64,000 bases of DNA. Origin: Palsa-343 sp036490815. Its GTDB lineage: Bacteria > Acidobacteriota > Terriglobia > Terriglobales > Acidobacteriaceae. The translations under genes were made by a program, and so were the position numbers. Numbering within the stretch: the first letter of the stretch is position 1; each line of letters begins with the position of its first letter. This document shows positions 44,419 to 53,863 of this stretch, in pieces. Under the pieces are notes generated by a model that ran no database searches, was not told where the DNA came from, and worked only from the letters and a program-made list of their open reading frames with translations. The stretch lies in the NCBI GenBank assembly GCA_036490815.1, contig DASXDF010000013.1, positions 310,001-374,000 of the forward strand, written 5' to 3'.

Positions 44419-46938
44419 ATGCAGACAAGACGCGACTTCCTGAAGCTTGCCGCCACGTTGTCCGGGGCCACGGCCGTATCCGGATTCATTCCCGGCTCTA
44501 TTCAACGAGCCTATGCGATTGAGCCTGATCCGGGCTCTACGTTTCTCGATGCCGAGCACATCGTGATTCTGATGCAGGAGAACCGGTCGTTCGACCACAC
44601 ACTCGGGACGCTGCGCGGTGTTCGCGGGTTCAACGATCCCCGATCCATCCGTCTGCCGAACGGCAACTCGGTTTTTGTCCAGACGGATGCCACCGGTGCT
44701 TCCTACGCTCCATGGCGGCTGGACATCAAAGACACGCGGATTACCTGGATGGGTTCGATTCCGCATTCCCGCAACAGCCAGGTGGACGCCTGGAACGATG
44801 GCCGCCACGACCGGTGGATTGATGCAAAACGTTCCGGCAATCACGAATATGCCTCGGTGCCTATGACGATGGGTCACTACACGCGGGAAGATCTGCCCTT
44901 CTATTACGCACTCGCCGATGCGTTCACGGTGTGCGATCAGAATTACTGTGCTGTGATGACCAGCACCACTCCCAATCGCAGCTCCTTTTGGACAGGAACC
45001 ATACGCGATCGCCAGAGCACCGACTCCAGGGTCTACATACGGAACGAGCAGTTCGAGCGGCTGAAGATGCCGTGGAAGACGTATCCGGAGCGACTGCAGG
45101 AGGCAGGAATCAGCTGGAAGTTCTACCAGAACGAACTGACCTATTCGGGACTTACCGGCGATCACGATGCGTGGCTGGGGAACTTCGGCTGCAACCTTCT
45201 GGAATTCTTTGGCGCGTACAACATTGAGGCCTATCCCGGCTTTCCCCTCGCTCTGCAGGCAGAGAACGCGGATCTTACCGAACAGATTGCGCGGCTCCAG
45301 GATGAAGCCTCAAAGGAGAGTGATCCCGATGCCGCCGCTCATCTTCGCACGCGGATCGAACGCGCGAAGATGCGCATCGCGGAATTGCAGATGCAGATTC
45401 CAGCCAGCGGCGCGACCCGATACGATCAGCTTACCGAGGCGCAGCGCGCTCTGCATCACGCAGCCTTCGTGACAAATGCCGCGGGCCCCGATTTTCACGA
45501 GCTGGAGCAGCTTCCGTTCACAGATGACGGTAAGCCGCAGGCGATGGCGGTTCCCAAAGGGGACGTCCTTTATCAGTTCCGAAAGGATGTGACGGAAGGC
45601 AAGCTGCCTGCGATCTCGTGGTTGAGTTCGCCCGAGAAGTTCTCCGACCACCCCACCTCGCCATGGTACGGAGCCTGGTATGTCTCCGAAGTGATGGACA
45701 TTCTGACGAAGAATCCCGAAGTCTGGAAGAAGACCATCTTCATCCTGACCTACGACGAAAACGACGGCTACTTCGATCACGCGCCGTCCTTCGTGGCGGC
45801 TGATCCGAAGCGGCCGGAAACGGGCGGCGCATCCGCGGGAATCGATACGGGCATCGAGTACACCTATGTGGAAGACGAGCTGGCGCAGGGGGTAGCACAG
45901 AAAGAGGCCCGCTCAGGGCCGATCGGAATGGGCTTCCGGGTGCCGATGATCATTGCTTCTCCGTGGACGCGCGGAGGATGGGTCAACTCCCAGCTGTTCG
46001 ATCACACTTCCACCCTGATGTTTCTGGAGAATTTCATCGAGCAGAAGTATGGCAAGCCAGTCAACGAACAGAACATCAGCACCTGGCGTCGTGCTGTCGC
46101 AGGGAATCTGACTTCGACATTCCGGCCTTATGAGGGCAGGGAAGCGAAACTCGATTTTCCGGGTCGCGACAAGTTCGTCATCGGTATCGAGCAGGCCCGG
46201 TACAAGGAGATTCCATCCAACTATAAAAGGCTCGCGGTGAATGAGATTGATGAAATTAACCGCAACCCGCAGGGCTCATCGTTCACTTCTCATCAGGAAC
46301 CAGGAACGAGACCCGCATGCGCTTTGCCATATGAACTGTATGCGGGAGGCGGCCTAACCCCTGACGGAACGTACTTCGAACTCAACCTGACGGCCGGAAA
46401 CAAGGTCCACGGAGACAAAGCTGCCGGGGCGCCGTTCAACGTCTACCTGCGCAATCTCAAGGACACGTCCGGCGGCGGATTCCAGGCCGCCACTTATGCC
46501 GTCAGGGCGGGCGACACTCTTCAGCCTCGTTTTCCTCTGTCTCTTTTCGCCGATGCCGGCTACTCGATCGAAGTGTACGCGCCCAATGGTTTTTACCGCT
46601 CGTTCCGGGGAACCCCGGATTCGCCGCATATAAAGATCGAGACTGAGTACGAGAAGAAAAACGCCAGGCTGACGGGCGACATCGTCATTCATCTGCACAA
46701 CCCAGGTCCGGTGCCGCTCGCCGTCACAGTTGCAGACAAAGGGTATAGGGCAAAGTCACACCAGAAAACGATTGACCCCGCCGGCTCAGCTTCCCTCGTG
46801 CTGCACCTCCACCATAGCCATGGCTGGTATGACTTCACTGTAAAGGCGGACGGTTCGATGGCAGAGGCGCGTCTGGCTGGTCGAGTCGAGACCGGACGAC
46901 CCAGTGTCAGCGATCCGTTGATGTCAGGAATTGTCTGA
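44419..46938 (+). CDS. phosphocholine-specific phospholipase C, Tat-exported
   Basis: An 839-aa exported phospholipase C of the PlcN/PlcH family, which hydrolyses phosphatidylcholine (and sometimes sphingomyelin). The N-terminus MQTRRDFLKLA is a Tat signal. The catalytic phosphoesterase domain shows HIVILMQENRSFDHTLGTLRGV, AVMTSTTPNRSSFWTG, FILTYDENDGYFDHAPSF and VPMIIASPWTRGGWVNS. A charged coiled-coil segment lies at about 280-320. The C-terminus has two DUF756-type domains typical of the family (NVYLRNLKDTSGGGF and VIHLHNPGPVPLAVTV). CAGGAAA lies nine bases before the ATG. It follows the TetR gene by 85 bp; a regulatory link is not evident. Possible roles are phosphate or choline scavenging. 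Confidence 0.93.
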   Translation: MQTRRDFLKLAATLSGATAVSGFIPGSIQRAYAIEPDPGSTFLDAEHIVILMQENRSFDHTLGTLRGVRGFNDPRSIRLPNGNSVFVQTDATGASYAPWRLDIKDTRITWMGSIPHSRNSQVDAWNDGRHDRWIDAKRSGNHEYASVPMTMGHYTREDLPFYYALADAFTVCDQNYCAVMTSTTPNRSSFWTGTIRDRQSTDSRVYIRNEQFERLKMPWKTYPERLQEAGISWKFYQNELTYSGLTGDHDAWLGNFGCNLLEFFGAYNIEAYPGFPLALQAENADLTEQIARLQDEASKESDPDAAAHLRTRIERAKMRIAELQMQIPASGATRYDQLTEAQRALHHAAFVTNAAGPDFHELEQLPFTDDGKPQAMAVPKGDVLYQFRKDVTEGKLPAISWLSSPEKFSDHPTSPWYGAWYVSEVMDILTKNPEVWKKTIFILTYDENDGYFDHAPSFVAADPKRPETGGASAGIDTGIEYTYVEDELAQGVAQKEARSGPIGMGFRVPMIIASPWTRGGWVNSQLFDHTSTLMFLENFIEQKYGKPVNEQNISTWRRAVAGNLTSTFRPYEGREAKLDFPGRDKFVIGIEQARYKEIPSNYKRLAVNEIDEINRNPQGSSFTSHQEPGTRPACALPYELYAGGGLTPDGTYFELNLTAGNKVHGDKAAGAPFNVYLRNLKDTSGGGFQAATYAVRAGDTLQPRFPLSLFADAGYSIEVYAPNGFYRSFRGTPDSPHIKIETEYEKKNARLTGDIVIHLHNPGPVPLAVTVADKGYRAKSHQKTIDPAGSASLVLHLHHSHGWYDFTVKADGSMAEARLAGRVETGRPSVSDPLMSGIV

Positions 46939-46943
46939 CGGGT

Positions 46944-47822
46944 TCAGTCCCTGCTGTGAAGCGGCGATTCGGAGGCCAGGAACGCGCCAGCGTTTTCTGA
47001 AATCCAGTGACCCATGGTAAGCGGCTTCCTTCCCAGAACCCGCTCGACCGTGTCGGTCGTGGCGGCCAGGCGTCCTTCGCGTATGGCACGCCACAAGGCC
47101 ACATGCGCTTCGGTTTCCTCCACCGAGCCACTGACCCGGGAATATCGTTCGCGTGCCTCATCGTCGGATATCACCTGACAGGAGAGCTGCCTGCCGATTG
47201 CGTGGCCAATAAGGTTCGTCGCTTCCGCGAACGTCATGGAGTCCGGGCCAGTGATGGGAAGCGCACTGCCCAGATAGGGGTCGTCCAGCAAAGCGGCTAC
47301 GCTTACCGCCGCGATATCGTCCGGATGGACAAAGGGTCGGCGGCCATTTCCGGTGGAGGAGCGCACCACGCCTTCCGCCCTGATGTACGGCGCCCATGCC
47401 AGAAAATTGGACATGAAGCCTGTGGGACGCACGAACACCCAGGGTACGCCCGCAGCACGCAGCGCAGATTCGCCTTTCTCGTGCCACGCGCCGATGGCCA
47501 GGCCTTGCTCGACATCCAGAGAAGAGAGCTTCACGATCTTTCCGACTCCGGCCTCCCTGGAGAGTTCGGCGACCGCGCGATCCCGTTCAGGTATTTCCGG
47601 ACCGACAGTGACAAGAAACAGGGCATCGACCCCCTCGAGAGCGGGACACAGGGTGGCCGGCGAAGCAAGATCTCCAACGAAGACATCGACGCGATCCGCA
47701 AACAGTGCGCGGGCTTTATCCTTATCGCGTGTAAGTACGCGGGGCCGCACTCCTCGCTCAAGCAAAAGCCGGGTAACACGCGCCCCTGTTTCACCCGTGG
47801 CGCCAGTGATCAATATGTTCAT
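46944..47822 (-). CDS. NmrA/QorB-like NAD(P)-binding protein
   Basis: A 292-aa atypical short-chain dehydrogenase. The dinucleotide motif GATGETGARVTRLLLERG is at residues 6-23 (GxxGxxG type), and VFVRPTGFMSNFLAWAPYI and HPDDIAAVSVAALLDD are typical of NmrA-like/quinone-oxidoreductase-like proteins. The classical YxxxK pair is not obvious, so it may sense redox cofactors or reduce quinones rather than act as an alcohol dehydrogenase. GAGG precedes the ATG. It ends 5 bp from the convergent phospholipase gene and is divergent from a TetR regulator that may control it. Confidence 0.85.
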   Translation of the reverse strand: MNILITGATGETGARVTRLLLERGVRPRVLTRDKDKARALFADRVDVFVGDLASPATLCPALEGVDALFLVTVGPEIPERDRAVAELSREAGVGKIVKLSSLDVEQGLAIGAWHEKGESALRAAGVPWVFVRPTGFMSNFLAWAPYIRAEGVVRSSTGNGRRPFVHPDDIAAVSVAALLDDPYLGSALPITGPDSMTFAEATNLIGHAIGRQLSCQVISDDEARERYSRVSGSVEETEAHVALWRAIREGRLAATTDTVERVLGRKPLTMGHWISENAGAFLASESPLHSRD

Positions 47823-47883
47823 GGTTCCTCATTTCCGGATGCGCGGACTCGCGCTTCCTGCCATCATTCTCCGGTCCCGCAAG

Positions 47884-47894
47884 GTCGAATCGAC
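47884..47894. promoter_or_regulatory. 11-bp palindrome in the NmrA/TetR divergent region
   Basis: GTCGA-A-TCGAC is a perfect inverted repeat in the 163-bp gap between the two divergent genes. It could be half of, or a whole, TetR-type operator, but it is short. Confidence 0.25.
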
Positions 47895-47985
47895 TCGCAT
47901 TTAGCCACGCCACAGAAGGGCGATCCATCGCGGCGTTCAAAGGCATAATTGCAGGAAAGCTCACATTTGCATTTAGACTTGGCCG

Positions 47986-48606
47986 ATGAAGCGAACCAGT
48001 CGAGGATCCTCTTTCCACCGTCGCCGGCCCGTACAAACCAGAGCTCAGGCAACGGTTGAAGCGATGCTGGATGCAGCAATCAGACTCCTGAAGCGCGGTG
48101 GCGCTTCTTCGATCACGACCAATCGGATCGCCGAGACTGCGGGCGTCAGCATCGGCTCGGTCTATCAGTACTTTCCCAACAAGCATGCTCTCTTTGTTGC
48201 GCTCCATGAGCGGCACATCCGCCAGGTGGATGCAGCGATGCGGCGCAAAGTCGCCGAAGGCACGGGACGTTCTCTGGAGAACGTGGTACTGGGCCTGCTG
48301 GAAGCGATGGTGGAGACCCACGCGGCCGATCCCATACTCGCGGAGTTACTGCAGTCGGAAGTGCCTCATCGCGCTGACGGCACCATCGAGTTCTCAGTGC
48401 GGCTGCACAGCGTATTCCTCGCCGCGCTGGCTCCGCACGCGAAACGCCTAAGCCGGAGGACGGACCTGAATACCCGCGTCTTCATCATGGCCCGTATGGT
48501 CGACGTCCTGGGCCACGCAATTGTGCTGCGCCGGCCGCGAGGTCTCTCGCTGGGGGCCGCGAAAAGCGAAGCCTCCCGGGCGATTCTCGTATACCTGGAG
48601 TCCTGA
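47986..48606 (+). CDS. TetR/AcrR-family regulator
   Basis: A 206-aa regulator with a basic N-terminal tail and the TetR helix-turn-helix at about residues 22-68: ATVEAMLDAAIRLLKRGGAS, TTNRIAETAGVSIGSVYQYF and PNKHALFVAL. The remaining helical domain is the ligand-binding part. The divergent NmrA-like reductase is its most likely target. The region before the start has only a weak ribosome binding site, and TTGCAG at 47949 could be the -35 of a short-leader promoter. Confidence 0.88.
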   Translation: MKRTSRGSSFHRRRPVQTRAQATVEAMLDAAIRLLKRGGASSITTNRIAETAGVSIGSVYQYFPNKHALFVALHERHIRQVDAAMRRKVAEGTGRSLENVVLGLLEAMVETHAADPILAELLQSEVPHRADGTIEFSVRLHSVFLAALAPHAKRLSRRTDLNTRVFIMARMVDVLGHAIVLRRPRGLSLGAAKSEASRAILVYLES

Positions 48607-48792
48607 ACGCCCGAGACACGACAGTGCGACGGTGGCTGAATTCCAGCAAGAGATTTCACACGACATTTAAATTACGACTTGATTAGTCCGCGTTCATGTG
48701 CGATGGTATTTCCTATATCGGACTGGAAAGGTCGGATATGAGGCTTGAGGGAGCCTCCGGCCCCATTTTCCTTTACGACCGGAGTGTCTTTC

Positions 48793-50073
48793 GTGAGCGC
48801 GGTTAGCCCTTCTGTTTCTGAGAGTTACGCGCCCAACCGGGTGTGGCAGCAGACCCTGTTTCGGATGCTGCATCAACTCCTTGGCCTGAGCCTCGGATTG
48901 CTTCTCGTCAGCCAGGGTCTGAGCGGTGCAGTTCTCGTCTGGCGGCCAGAACTCGAGCGCCTCACCGTTCCGAAATCGCCTTTCGGAATGAGTGAGCCAA
49001 GATCCCTCGACGCGGAACAGGCCGCCGTCCAGCACATCGCGCCGAACGGGATCGTACGCATGGTTCGTCTCGCAGAAAAACCGAACAGCACCGATGAGTG
49101 GTACCTCACAATCCAGGCACCAGACTCATCCTTCACGAATCGCAAAGCGGGAATGCGACGGACGGTCTACCTCGCGCCTGGGACAGCGAAAGTTCTCGGA
49201 GTCCGCGGCCGGCAGCGCGCCGCGCTCGATTTTCTCGTCGAGTTTCACCACAACCTGCTGATGGGGCCGCTCGGCCGTGCCGTGCTCGGCTATCTTGCCC
49301 TTGCCACCATCCTTCTGGCACTCAGTGGCCTGTGGCTCTGGTGGCCAGCTACATGGAAGAGTTCGCGCTTCCGCCCGCGAGCGGCAGCGAAACCGCTTCA
49401 CTATGCGGCCGGTTTCTGGGCGATGGGTCCATTGCTGATCATTGCAACCACCGCACTCTATTTTGTGTGGCGTCAGCCCATTCAGCGGGTGTTCGGCGTT
49501 GCCGGCCTGCAACGAACGGCGGCGCAGCCGTCCATCATCGAACGTGGCCGTGGCCGGCAGCATCGAGGTCCCGATCCTGGCCGGGCTCTCGCTGCGGCTC
49601 CTTCGCTCGACGCCATCGTAGCTGCCGCAACCGCTGCTGTCCCGACGGAACGCGTCGCAACGTTGCGCTTCCCGGATGAGCCTCGCAGTTTGTTCACCGT
49701 TCTGCTCGAACCCCGCAATCAGCATTACCGGGCTGCGCCGGATTCAGTGACCGTACGGATATTGCCCAACGGCCGCCCGCAAGTCGACAGTGTCCGGCTG
49801 TGGAACCAGATGCCCCGGAGAAAGCGGCTCCTCGAATGGCTGCCGCGCATTCATCAGGCGGAAGTGGGTGGAATCCCGATCCGCATGCTGTGGTCGATAA
49901 CCGGGTGCATGCCGGCATTGCTTTACGTGAGCGGTTTTCTGATGTGGAGGCGCAGAGTACGCGCCGCAAAGAATTCGTTTGCCAACGGGCGCGAGATGAG
50001 GGCCGCGCTGCAACAGGAACCTGGAGGGCACGTGAGGGCGTGCTGGCCGCAACCGACAGGAGAACGTCGATGA
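48793..50073 (+). CDS. PepSY-associated membrane protein (iron-uptake reductase type)
   Basis: A 426-aa inner-membrane protein of the PepSY_TM family. Four or more hydrophobic segments are visible: LLGLSLGLLLVSQGLSGAVLVW near the N-terminus, AVLGYLALATILLALSGLWLWW, AAGFWAMGPLLIIATTALYFVW in the middle, and MLWSITGCMPALLYVSGFLMWR at the end. The HQLLGL and FHHNLLMGPLGR histidines may bind haem. Such proteins sit beside siderophore receptors and are thought to reduce ferric siderophores, as proposed for FsrB/PiuB-like proteins. GTG 48793 is chosen because GGAG lies eight bases upstream; the frame is open to a TTG at 48745. Its TGA overlaps the receptor ATG. Confidence 0.87.
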   Translation: MSAVSPSVSESYAPNRVWQQTLFRMLHQLLGLSLGLLLVSQGLSGAVLVWRPELERLTVPKSPFGMSEPRSLDAEQAAVQHIAPNGIVRMVRLAEKPNSTDEWYLTIQAPDSSFTNRKAGMRRTVYLAPGTAKVLGVRGRQRAALDFLVEFHHNLLMGPLGRAVLGYLALATILLALSGLWLWWPATWKSSRFRPRAAAKPLHYAAGFWAMGPLLIIATTALYFVWRQPIQRVFGVAGLQRTAAQPSIIERGRGRQHRGPDPGRALAAAPSLDAIVAAATAAVPTERVATLRFPDEPRSLFTVLLEPRNQHYRAAPDSVTVRILPNGRPQVDSVRLWNQMPRRKRLLEWLPRIHQAEVGGIPIRMLWSITGCMPALLYVSGFLMWRRRVRAAKNSFANGREMRAALQQEPGGHVRACWPQPTGERR

Positions 50074-52748
50074 TTCAGAAGTTGCTGCAGAGGAAAACCC
50101 GCCGAGGATGGGAGGTTCGCGCCGGCTGGCGGCTGCGCACCATCATGGCCGCCGTCATGGCGGTCGGTGGGGCGATGATTCCTACTGGAATGAAGGCGCA
50201 GAAGAGCACCCACGGAGCGCCGATCGAAGTCGCGAGTGCGGGCGATGGCGGGCCGAGCGGACCGCAGGCGCCAACTGCACAGCACACGTTCGCCATTCCC
50301 GCTGGCCCCTTGCCTGCTGCCCTCGACGCATGGCAACAAACCGCCGGTATCCATTTGAAAATCACGATTCCCGTGGACAAACTGGCAACCCTGCAGTCCC
50401 CGGGCGCCGATGGCACTATGTCGGATGCGGTCGCATTGAAGCAGTTGCTGAAGGGCACCGGGCTCACCTCCGCAAGCGCACCCGGTGGCGAACTGAGCGT
50501 CGGCATTCGCAGCGTGGAGCAGGTGGAAGTTACCAGTTCCGTTGCCTCGATCTCCATGCAACAGTTTCCGGAGCCCGTGCTTGACACCGCCCAGACCATC
50601 GACACGGTTCCGCAGTTCGTCATGCAGGATCAGGCAGCGACCACGCTCCGCGATGGACTGCGCAATGTGCCTGGCATCAGCATGGCCGCCGGTGAAGGAG
50701 GCTCCCAGGGCGACAACCTGACGATTCGCGGCTTCAGCGCGCGCAACGACATCTTCCTCGATGGCATTCGCGACTTTGGCAGCTACTATCGCGACGCCTT
50801 CGATTACCAGAGCGTCGATGTGCTGGAAGGCCCTGCCGGCGTTGAATTTGGGCGCGGCTCAACCGGTGGCATCGTCAACCAGGAATCGAAGCAGCCCGAG
50901 CTGAACGAGCTGATCCGCGGCAGCGCGCAGTTTGGAACTGACGAGATGCGTCGTGTCGCGGTCGACATCAACGAGCCTCTCGCCAATTTCGGGCCCGGCG
51001 CCGCCTTCCGCGTGGACGCGGTGGGAACGCAGTCGATGGTCGCCGAACGCGATATCGCCGAGACGCGTCGTTTTGGTATCGCACCGGCGATTGAGTTCGG
51101 GCTCAATACGCCGACCCGCTTCGAGGTCCAGTATCTGCACGAGTCTGAGAACTCGACGCCGGATTACGGACTTCCTTACTTCGGCCCAGCAGTCGCCGAT
51201 GTCGACCGCACCACCTACTATGGCTTTGCCGCTGACAACTACCTGCACACCGATCCCGACGTAGTCACTGGAAGGCTCGAACATGACTTTAACCCGCACC
51301 TGACGGTTCGAAACCTCCTGCGTTGGGCGAATTATCCCAGAAATGTGCGCATCACCGAGCCGCAAATCAACACCGCGGCGACGGTGGTGAACCCAGCCGG
51401 TGTGGGTGCTTCCGTCACCGCAACCTGTGCGCAGACCTCCGCGGCATCTTCGTCGTGTTATGCCCTCGATACTCCATTGAGCCAGGTAATGGTGAAACGC
51501 AATCAGCTTACTTCACGCAGCACCGAGGACATGCTGTGGGAACAGATCACTGCGGATGCTCATCTGGATGTTCTGCACATCCCCAACGATCTGGTCTTTC
51601 TCATCGAGGGCGGACGTGAGCGCTCCGATCCGGATCGCAATGGCTACACCATGCCCTACATCCCGGCGGTCAATCCGAATCCCTACGACCCGTTCCAGCC
51701 AACATCGTCCTATCCGGGTGTTCGGACTCACGTCGCGTCGCAGTCCTATGGTTTTGGCTTCAACGATACGATGCGGCTGCGGAACTGGCTGCTGATCGCG
51801 GGGGGCGTGCGCTTCGACTACTTCAATACCAACTCGCATGCCGCCGCAAACCCTCTGGCGTCTCCGGCTACAGTCGCCTTCGATGTGAGCCGTCTCGACA
51901 AACAACCGACCTATCGTGCCGCAGTCGTGGTAAAGCCACGTTCGGACGGAAGTTTCTATTTTGACTGGGGCACCTCGTTCGATCCTTCCGCTGAGTCCCT
52001 CTCGCTGAGCGGCAACAACGCCACCGCTCCTCCGGAGGAAAACGAGACCTACGAACTGGGAGGCAAGTGGGATTACCTGCACGACCGGCTCAACCTCTCC
52101 GGCAGCATCTTCCGCACTCGGAAAGACAATGCGCACGAAACCGATCCCAATAACTCCGCCAACACCCTGACAGTCGGGAGTTATATTGTTCGCGGCCTCC
52201 AGATAGGAACCCTGGGCCATCTCCCGCACAGCTTCGATCTGGTACTGGGATATGCTGTCCTCGACGGCTATCTCGGAAACTCCGCGCTGAATGCGTCGCC
52301 CTTCAATGCACCTAATGTGGCGTTGATTGCCCTGCACGATCCGCGAGCAAATACGGCACCCTTCTTTATTAGTCCGAACGGTTTCCCGATCGCCAACGTG
52401 CCGAAGAACAGTGGCAACCTCTGGCTTACACATCGGCTTGTCGGCCGGTTCAGCGGCGGCTTTGGCACCAATTACACCGGTGCGCGTCGCGCCAGCTCGG
52501 GAGCTCTCATCGGTATCTACAAAACCAGCGCACCGATCGATGCCACCCAGGTACCGCTGGAGGCGAAAGCTATCCCCGGCTACTGGATCTGCAGCGCGAT
52601 GGTGCGCCGGCCGCTAACCGAGCGCATCGACCTTCAACTCAACGTCAACAACCTCACCAACAAGTTTTATATCGATGAGCCTCACCCGAATCATCTGGTG
52701 CCGGGCGAGGGCCTCAATGCGCAGTTCGGACTGAACTACAAATTCTGA
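50070..52748 (+). CDS. TonB-dependent siderophore receptor with STN domain (Fiu/FecA-like)
   Basis: An 892-aa outer-membrane receptor. After a signal region (cleavage near GMKAQ), residues about 70-150 form a secretin/TonB short N-terminal (STN) domain (HTFAIPAGPLPAALDAWQQT), found in receptors that also signal to sigma/anti-sigma pairs. The plug follows (DGLRNVPGISM, LTIRGFSARNDIFLDGIRD, DVLEGPAGVEFGRGSTGG) and then the barrel, ending in phenylalanine (FGLNYKF). The TonB box may be QVEVTSSV. The plug pattern and neighbouring piuC gene match catecholate-siderophore receptors such as Fiu/PiuA. The ATG overlaps the PepSY stop (ATGA), with AGGAG seven bases upstream. No FecI or FecR gene is nearby. 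Confidence 0.93.
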   Translation: MIQKLLQRKTRRGWEVRAGWRLRTIMAAVMAVGGAMIPTGMKAQKSTHGAPIEVASAGDGGPSGPQAPTAQHTFAIPAGPLPAALDAWQQTAGIHLKITIPVDKLATLQSPGADGTMSDAVALKQLLKGTGLTSASAPGGELSVGIRSVEQVEVTSSVASISMQQFPEPVLDTAQTIDTVPQFVMQDQAATTLRDGLRNVPGISMAAGEGGSQGDNLTIRGFSARNDIFLDGIRDFGSYYRDAFDYQSVDVLEGPAGVEFGRGSTGGIVNQESKQPELNELIRGSAQFGTDEMRRVAVDINEPLANFGPGAAFRVDAVGTQSMVAERDIAETRRFGIAPAIEFGLNTPTRFEVQYLHESENSTPDYGLPYFGPAVADVDRTTYYGFAADNYLHTDPDVVTGRLEHDFNPHLTVRNLLRWANYPRNVRITEPQINTAATVVNPAGVGASVTATCAQTSAASSSCYALDTPLSQVMVKRNQLTSRSTEDMLWEQITADAHLDVLHIPNDLVFLIEGGRERSDPDRNGYTMPYIPAVNPNPYDPFQPTSSYPGVRTHVASQSYGFGFNDTMRLRNWLLIAGGVRFDYFNTNSHAAANPLASPATVAFDVSRLDKQPTYRAAVVVKPRSDGSFYFDWGTSFDPSAESLSLSGNNATAPPEENETYELGGKWDYLHDRLNLSGSIFRTRKDNAHETDPNNSANTLTVGSYIVRGLQIGTLGHLPHSFDLVLGYAVLDGYLGNSALNASPFNAPNVALIALHDPRANTAPFFISPNGFPIANVPKNSGNLWLTHRLVGRFSGGFGTNYTGARRASSGALIGIYKTSAPIDATQVPLEAKAIPGYWICSAMVRRPLTERIDLQLNVNNLTNKFYIDEPHPNHLVPGEGLNAQFGLNYKF

Positions 52749-52776
52749 ATAAGACTTGTCGTCACCGAGGTGCCGT

Positions 52777-53472
52777 ATGCTGACTATCGTTCCCGAAGTT
52801 TTCCCCAGGTCTCAGGTCGCCGAAATTCGCCGCGCCCTCGATGGCGCCGAGTGGGTCGATGGCAAAGTGACCGCCGGACATCAGTCCGCCCAGAACAAAT
52901 TCAATTCACAAATTCCGGAAGGCCATCCCGTTGCCCGGCAGGTTGGCGATCTCATCCTGCAGGCGCTGGGAACGAACCCGTTGTTTCGTTCCTCAGCCCT
53001 GCCACTGCGGGTATTTCCGCCGTTATTCAATCGCTATGCCGGCGGGCAAACCTTTGGCACGCATGTCGACAATGCGATCCGAACGCATGGCTCCAGCGGC
53101 GGCCGGATCCGAACCGACCTCTCATGCACGCTCTTTTTCTCAGAACCGGAAGAGTACGACGGCGGCGAACTTGTCGTCGAGGATACCTACGGGTCGAAGC
53201 ACGTGAAGTTGCCGGCCGGAGATTTGGTCCTTTACCCATCCACCAGTCTGCACCACGTCACGCCCGTAACCCGTGGTGCTCGCGTCTCCAGCTTCTTCTG
53301 GCTGCAGAGCATGATCCGTCAGGACGTTCATCGCTCGCTGCTGTTCGATCTGGACAATGCAATCCAACGGCTGACTGTCTCTCCGCACGCCGCGACCGAC
53401 GAACTCAGGCAGACCACCGTCCAACTAACCGGCGTTTACCACAACCTTCTGCGGCAGTGGGCTGAGATGTAA
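52777..53472 (+). CDS. Fe(II)/2-oxoglutarate dioxygenase, PiuC/YbiX family
   Basis: A 231-aa protein matching the PiuC/YbiX family (E. coli YbiX is about 225 aa). The iron-binding HxD...H triad is in TFGTHVDNAIR and STSLHHVTPVTRGAR; the arginine that binds 2-oxoglutarate is in the latter segment. The start MLTIVPEVF is typical and GAGG precedes the ATG at 52777 by seven bases. The gene is the last of the iron operon and is usually linked to a Fiu/PiuA-type receptor; it is thought to modify siderophore or antibiotic-siderophore uptake, but its natural substrate is unsettled. Confidence 0.92.
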   Translation: MLTIVPEVFPRSQVAEIRRALDGAEWVDGKVTAGHQSAQNKFNSQIPEGHPVARQVGDLILQALGTNPLFRSSALPLRVFPPLFNRYAGGQTFGTHVDNAIRTHGSSGGRIRTDLSCTLFFSEPEEYDGGELVVEDTYGSKHVKLPAGDLVLYPSTSLHHVTPVTRGARVSSFFWLQSMIRQDVHRSLLFDLDNAIQRLTVSPHAATDELRQTTVQLTGVYHNLLRQWAEM

Positions 53473-53532
53473 ACCGGAGCAACTGCCAATTTCTCGTGAT
53501 CGGTTGAGCTTCGGTGCTTGTACAGGCCGAAG

Positions 53533-53573
53533 AGAGGCTCGCGCCACCCTCATGGCGTGGGCCTCTTGCCTTT
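53533..53573 (+). terminator. strong hairpin terminator of the iron operon
   Basis: A 14-bp stem (53533-53546 with 53553-53566, two G-U pairs) around the 6-base loop CCCTCA is followed by TTGCCTTTA. It lies 60 bp after the dioxygenase stop. The downstream T-run is weak but the stem is very stable. Confidence 0.6.
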
Positions 53574-53810
53574 AGTCGTGCTATTACTTGATGGCTCCGG
53601 GAAGCGCTCCTGGACCTGTGCTGAATATCGGGGCATCTCAGTAGAGTGCGCAATCTCTTTCATGTTCATTTGGTGAGTAACTCGCCCGTCGGATGCCCAC
53701 TTACGAATGCGCTCTATTTTCCCGTTCCCACCGTACTGCTCTCGAGGAGCGATATATCGGCAACATTGCGCACCAATAGTGAAAAGGAATGCGAACGGGT
53801 ACAGCGGCGC
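53574..53810. other. intergenic stretch without recognised content
   Basis: Between the two convergent terminators I see only short overlapping frames with no motif. Together with the terminators the gene-free gap is about 390 bp. Confidence 0.4.
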
Positions 53811-53840
53811 AAAAAAGACAGACCGCCTTGCGACGGTCTA
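53811..53840 (-). terminator. intrinsic terminator of the alpha/beta hydrolase gene
   Basis: On the minus strand AGACCG and CGGTCT form a 6-bp stem around an 8-base loop (53820-53839), followed by GTCTTTTTT (complement of the A-run at 53811-53816). This is a textbook rho-independent layout placed 24 bp after the minus-strand stop at 53864. Confidence 0.7.
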
Positions 53841-53863
53841 TCGATTAGAGGTTTCCGGAAGCG

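Noticed and set aside
49800..50069. Longer N-terminus for the siderophore receptor
   Set aside because: It overlaps the PepSY gene in another frame; the ATG at 50070 has AGGAG and begins the signal sequence.
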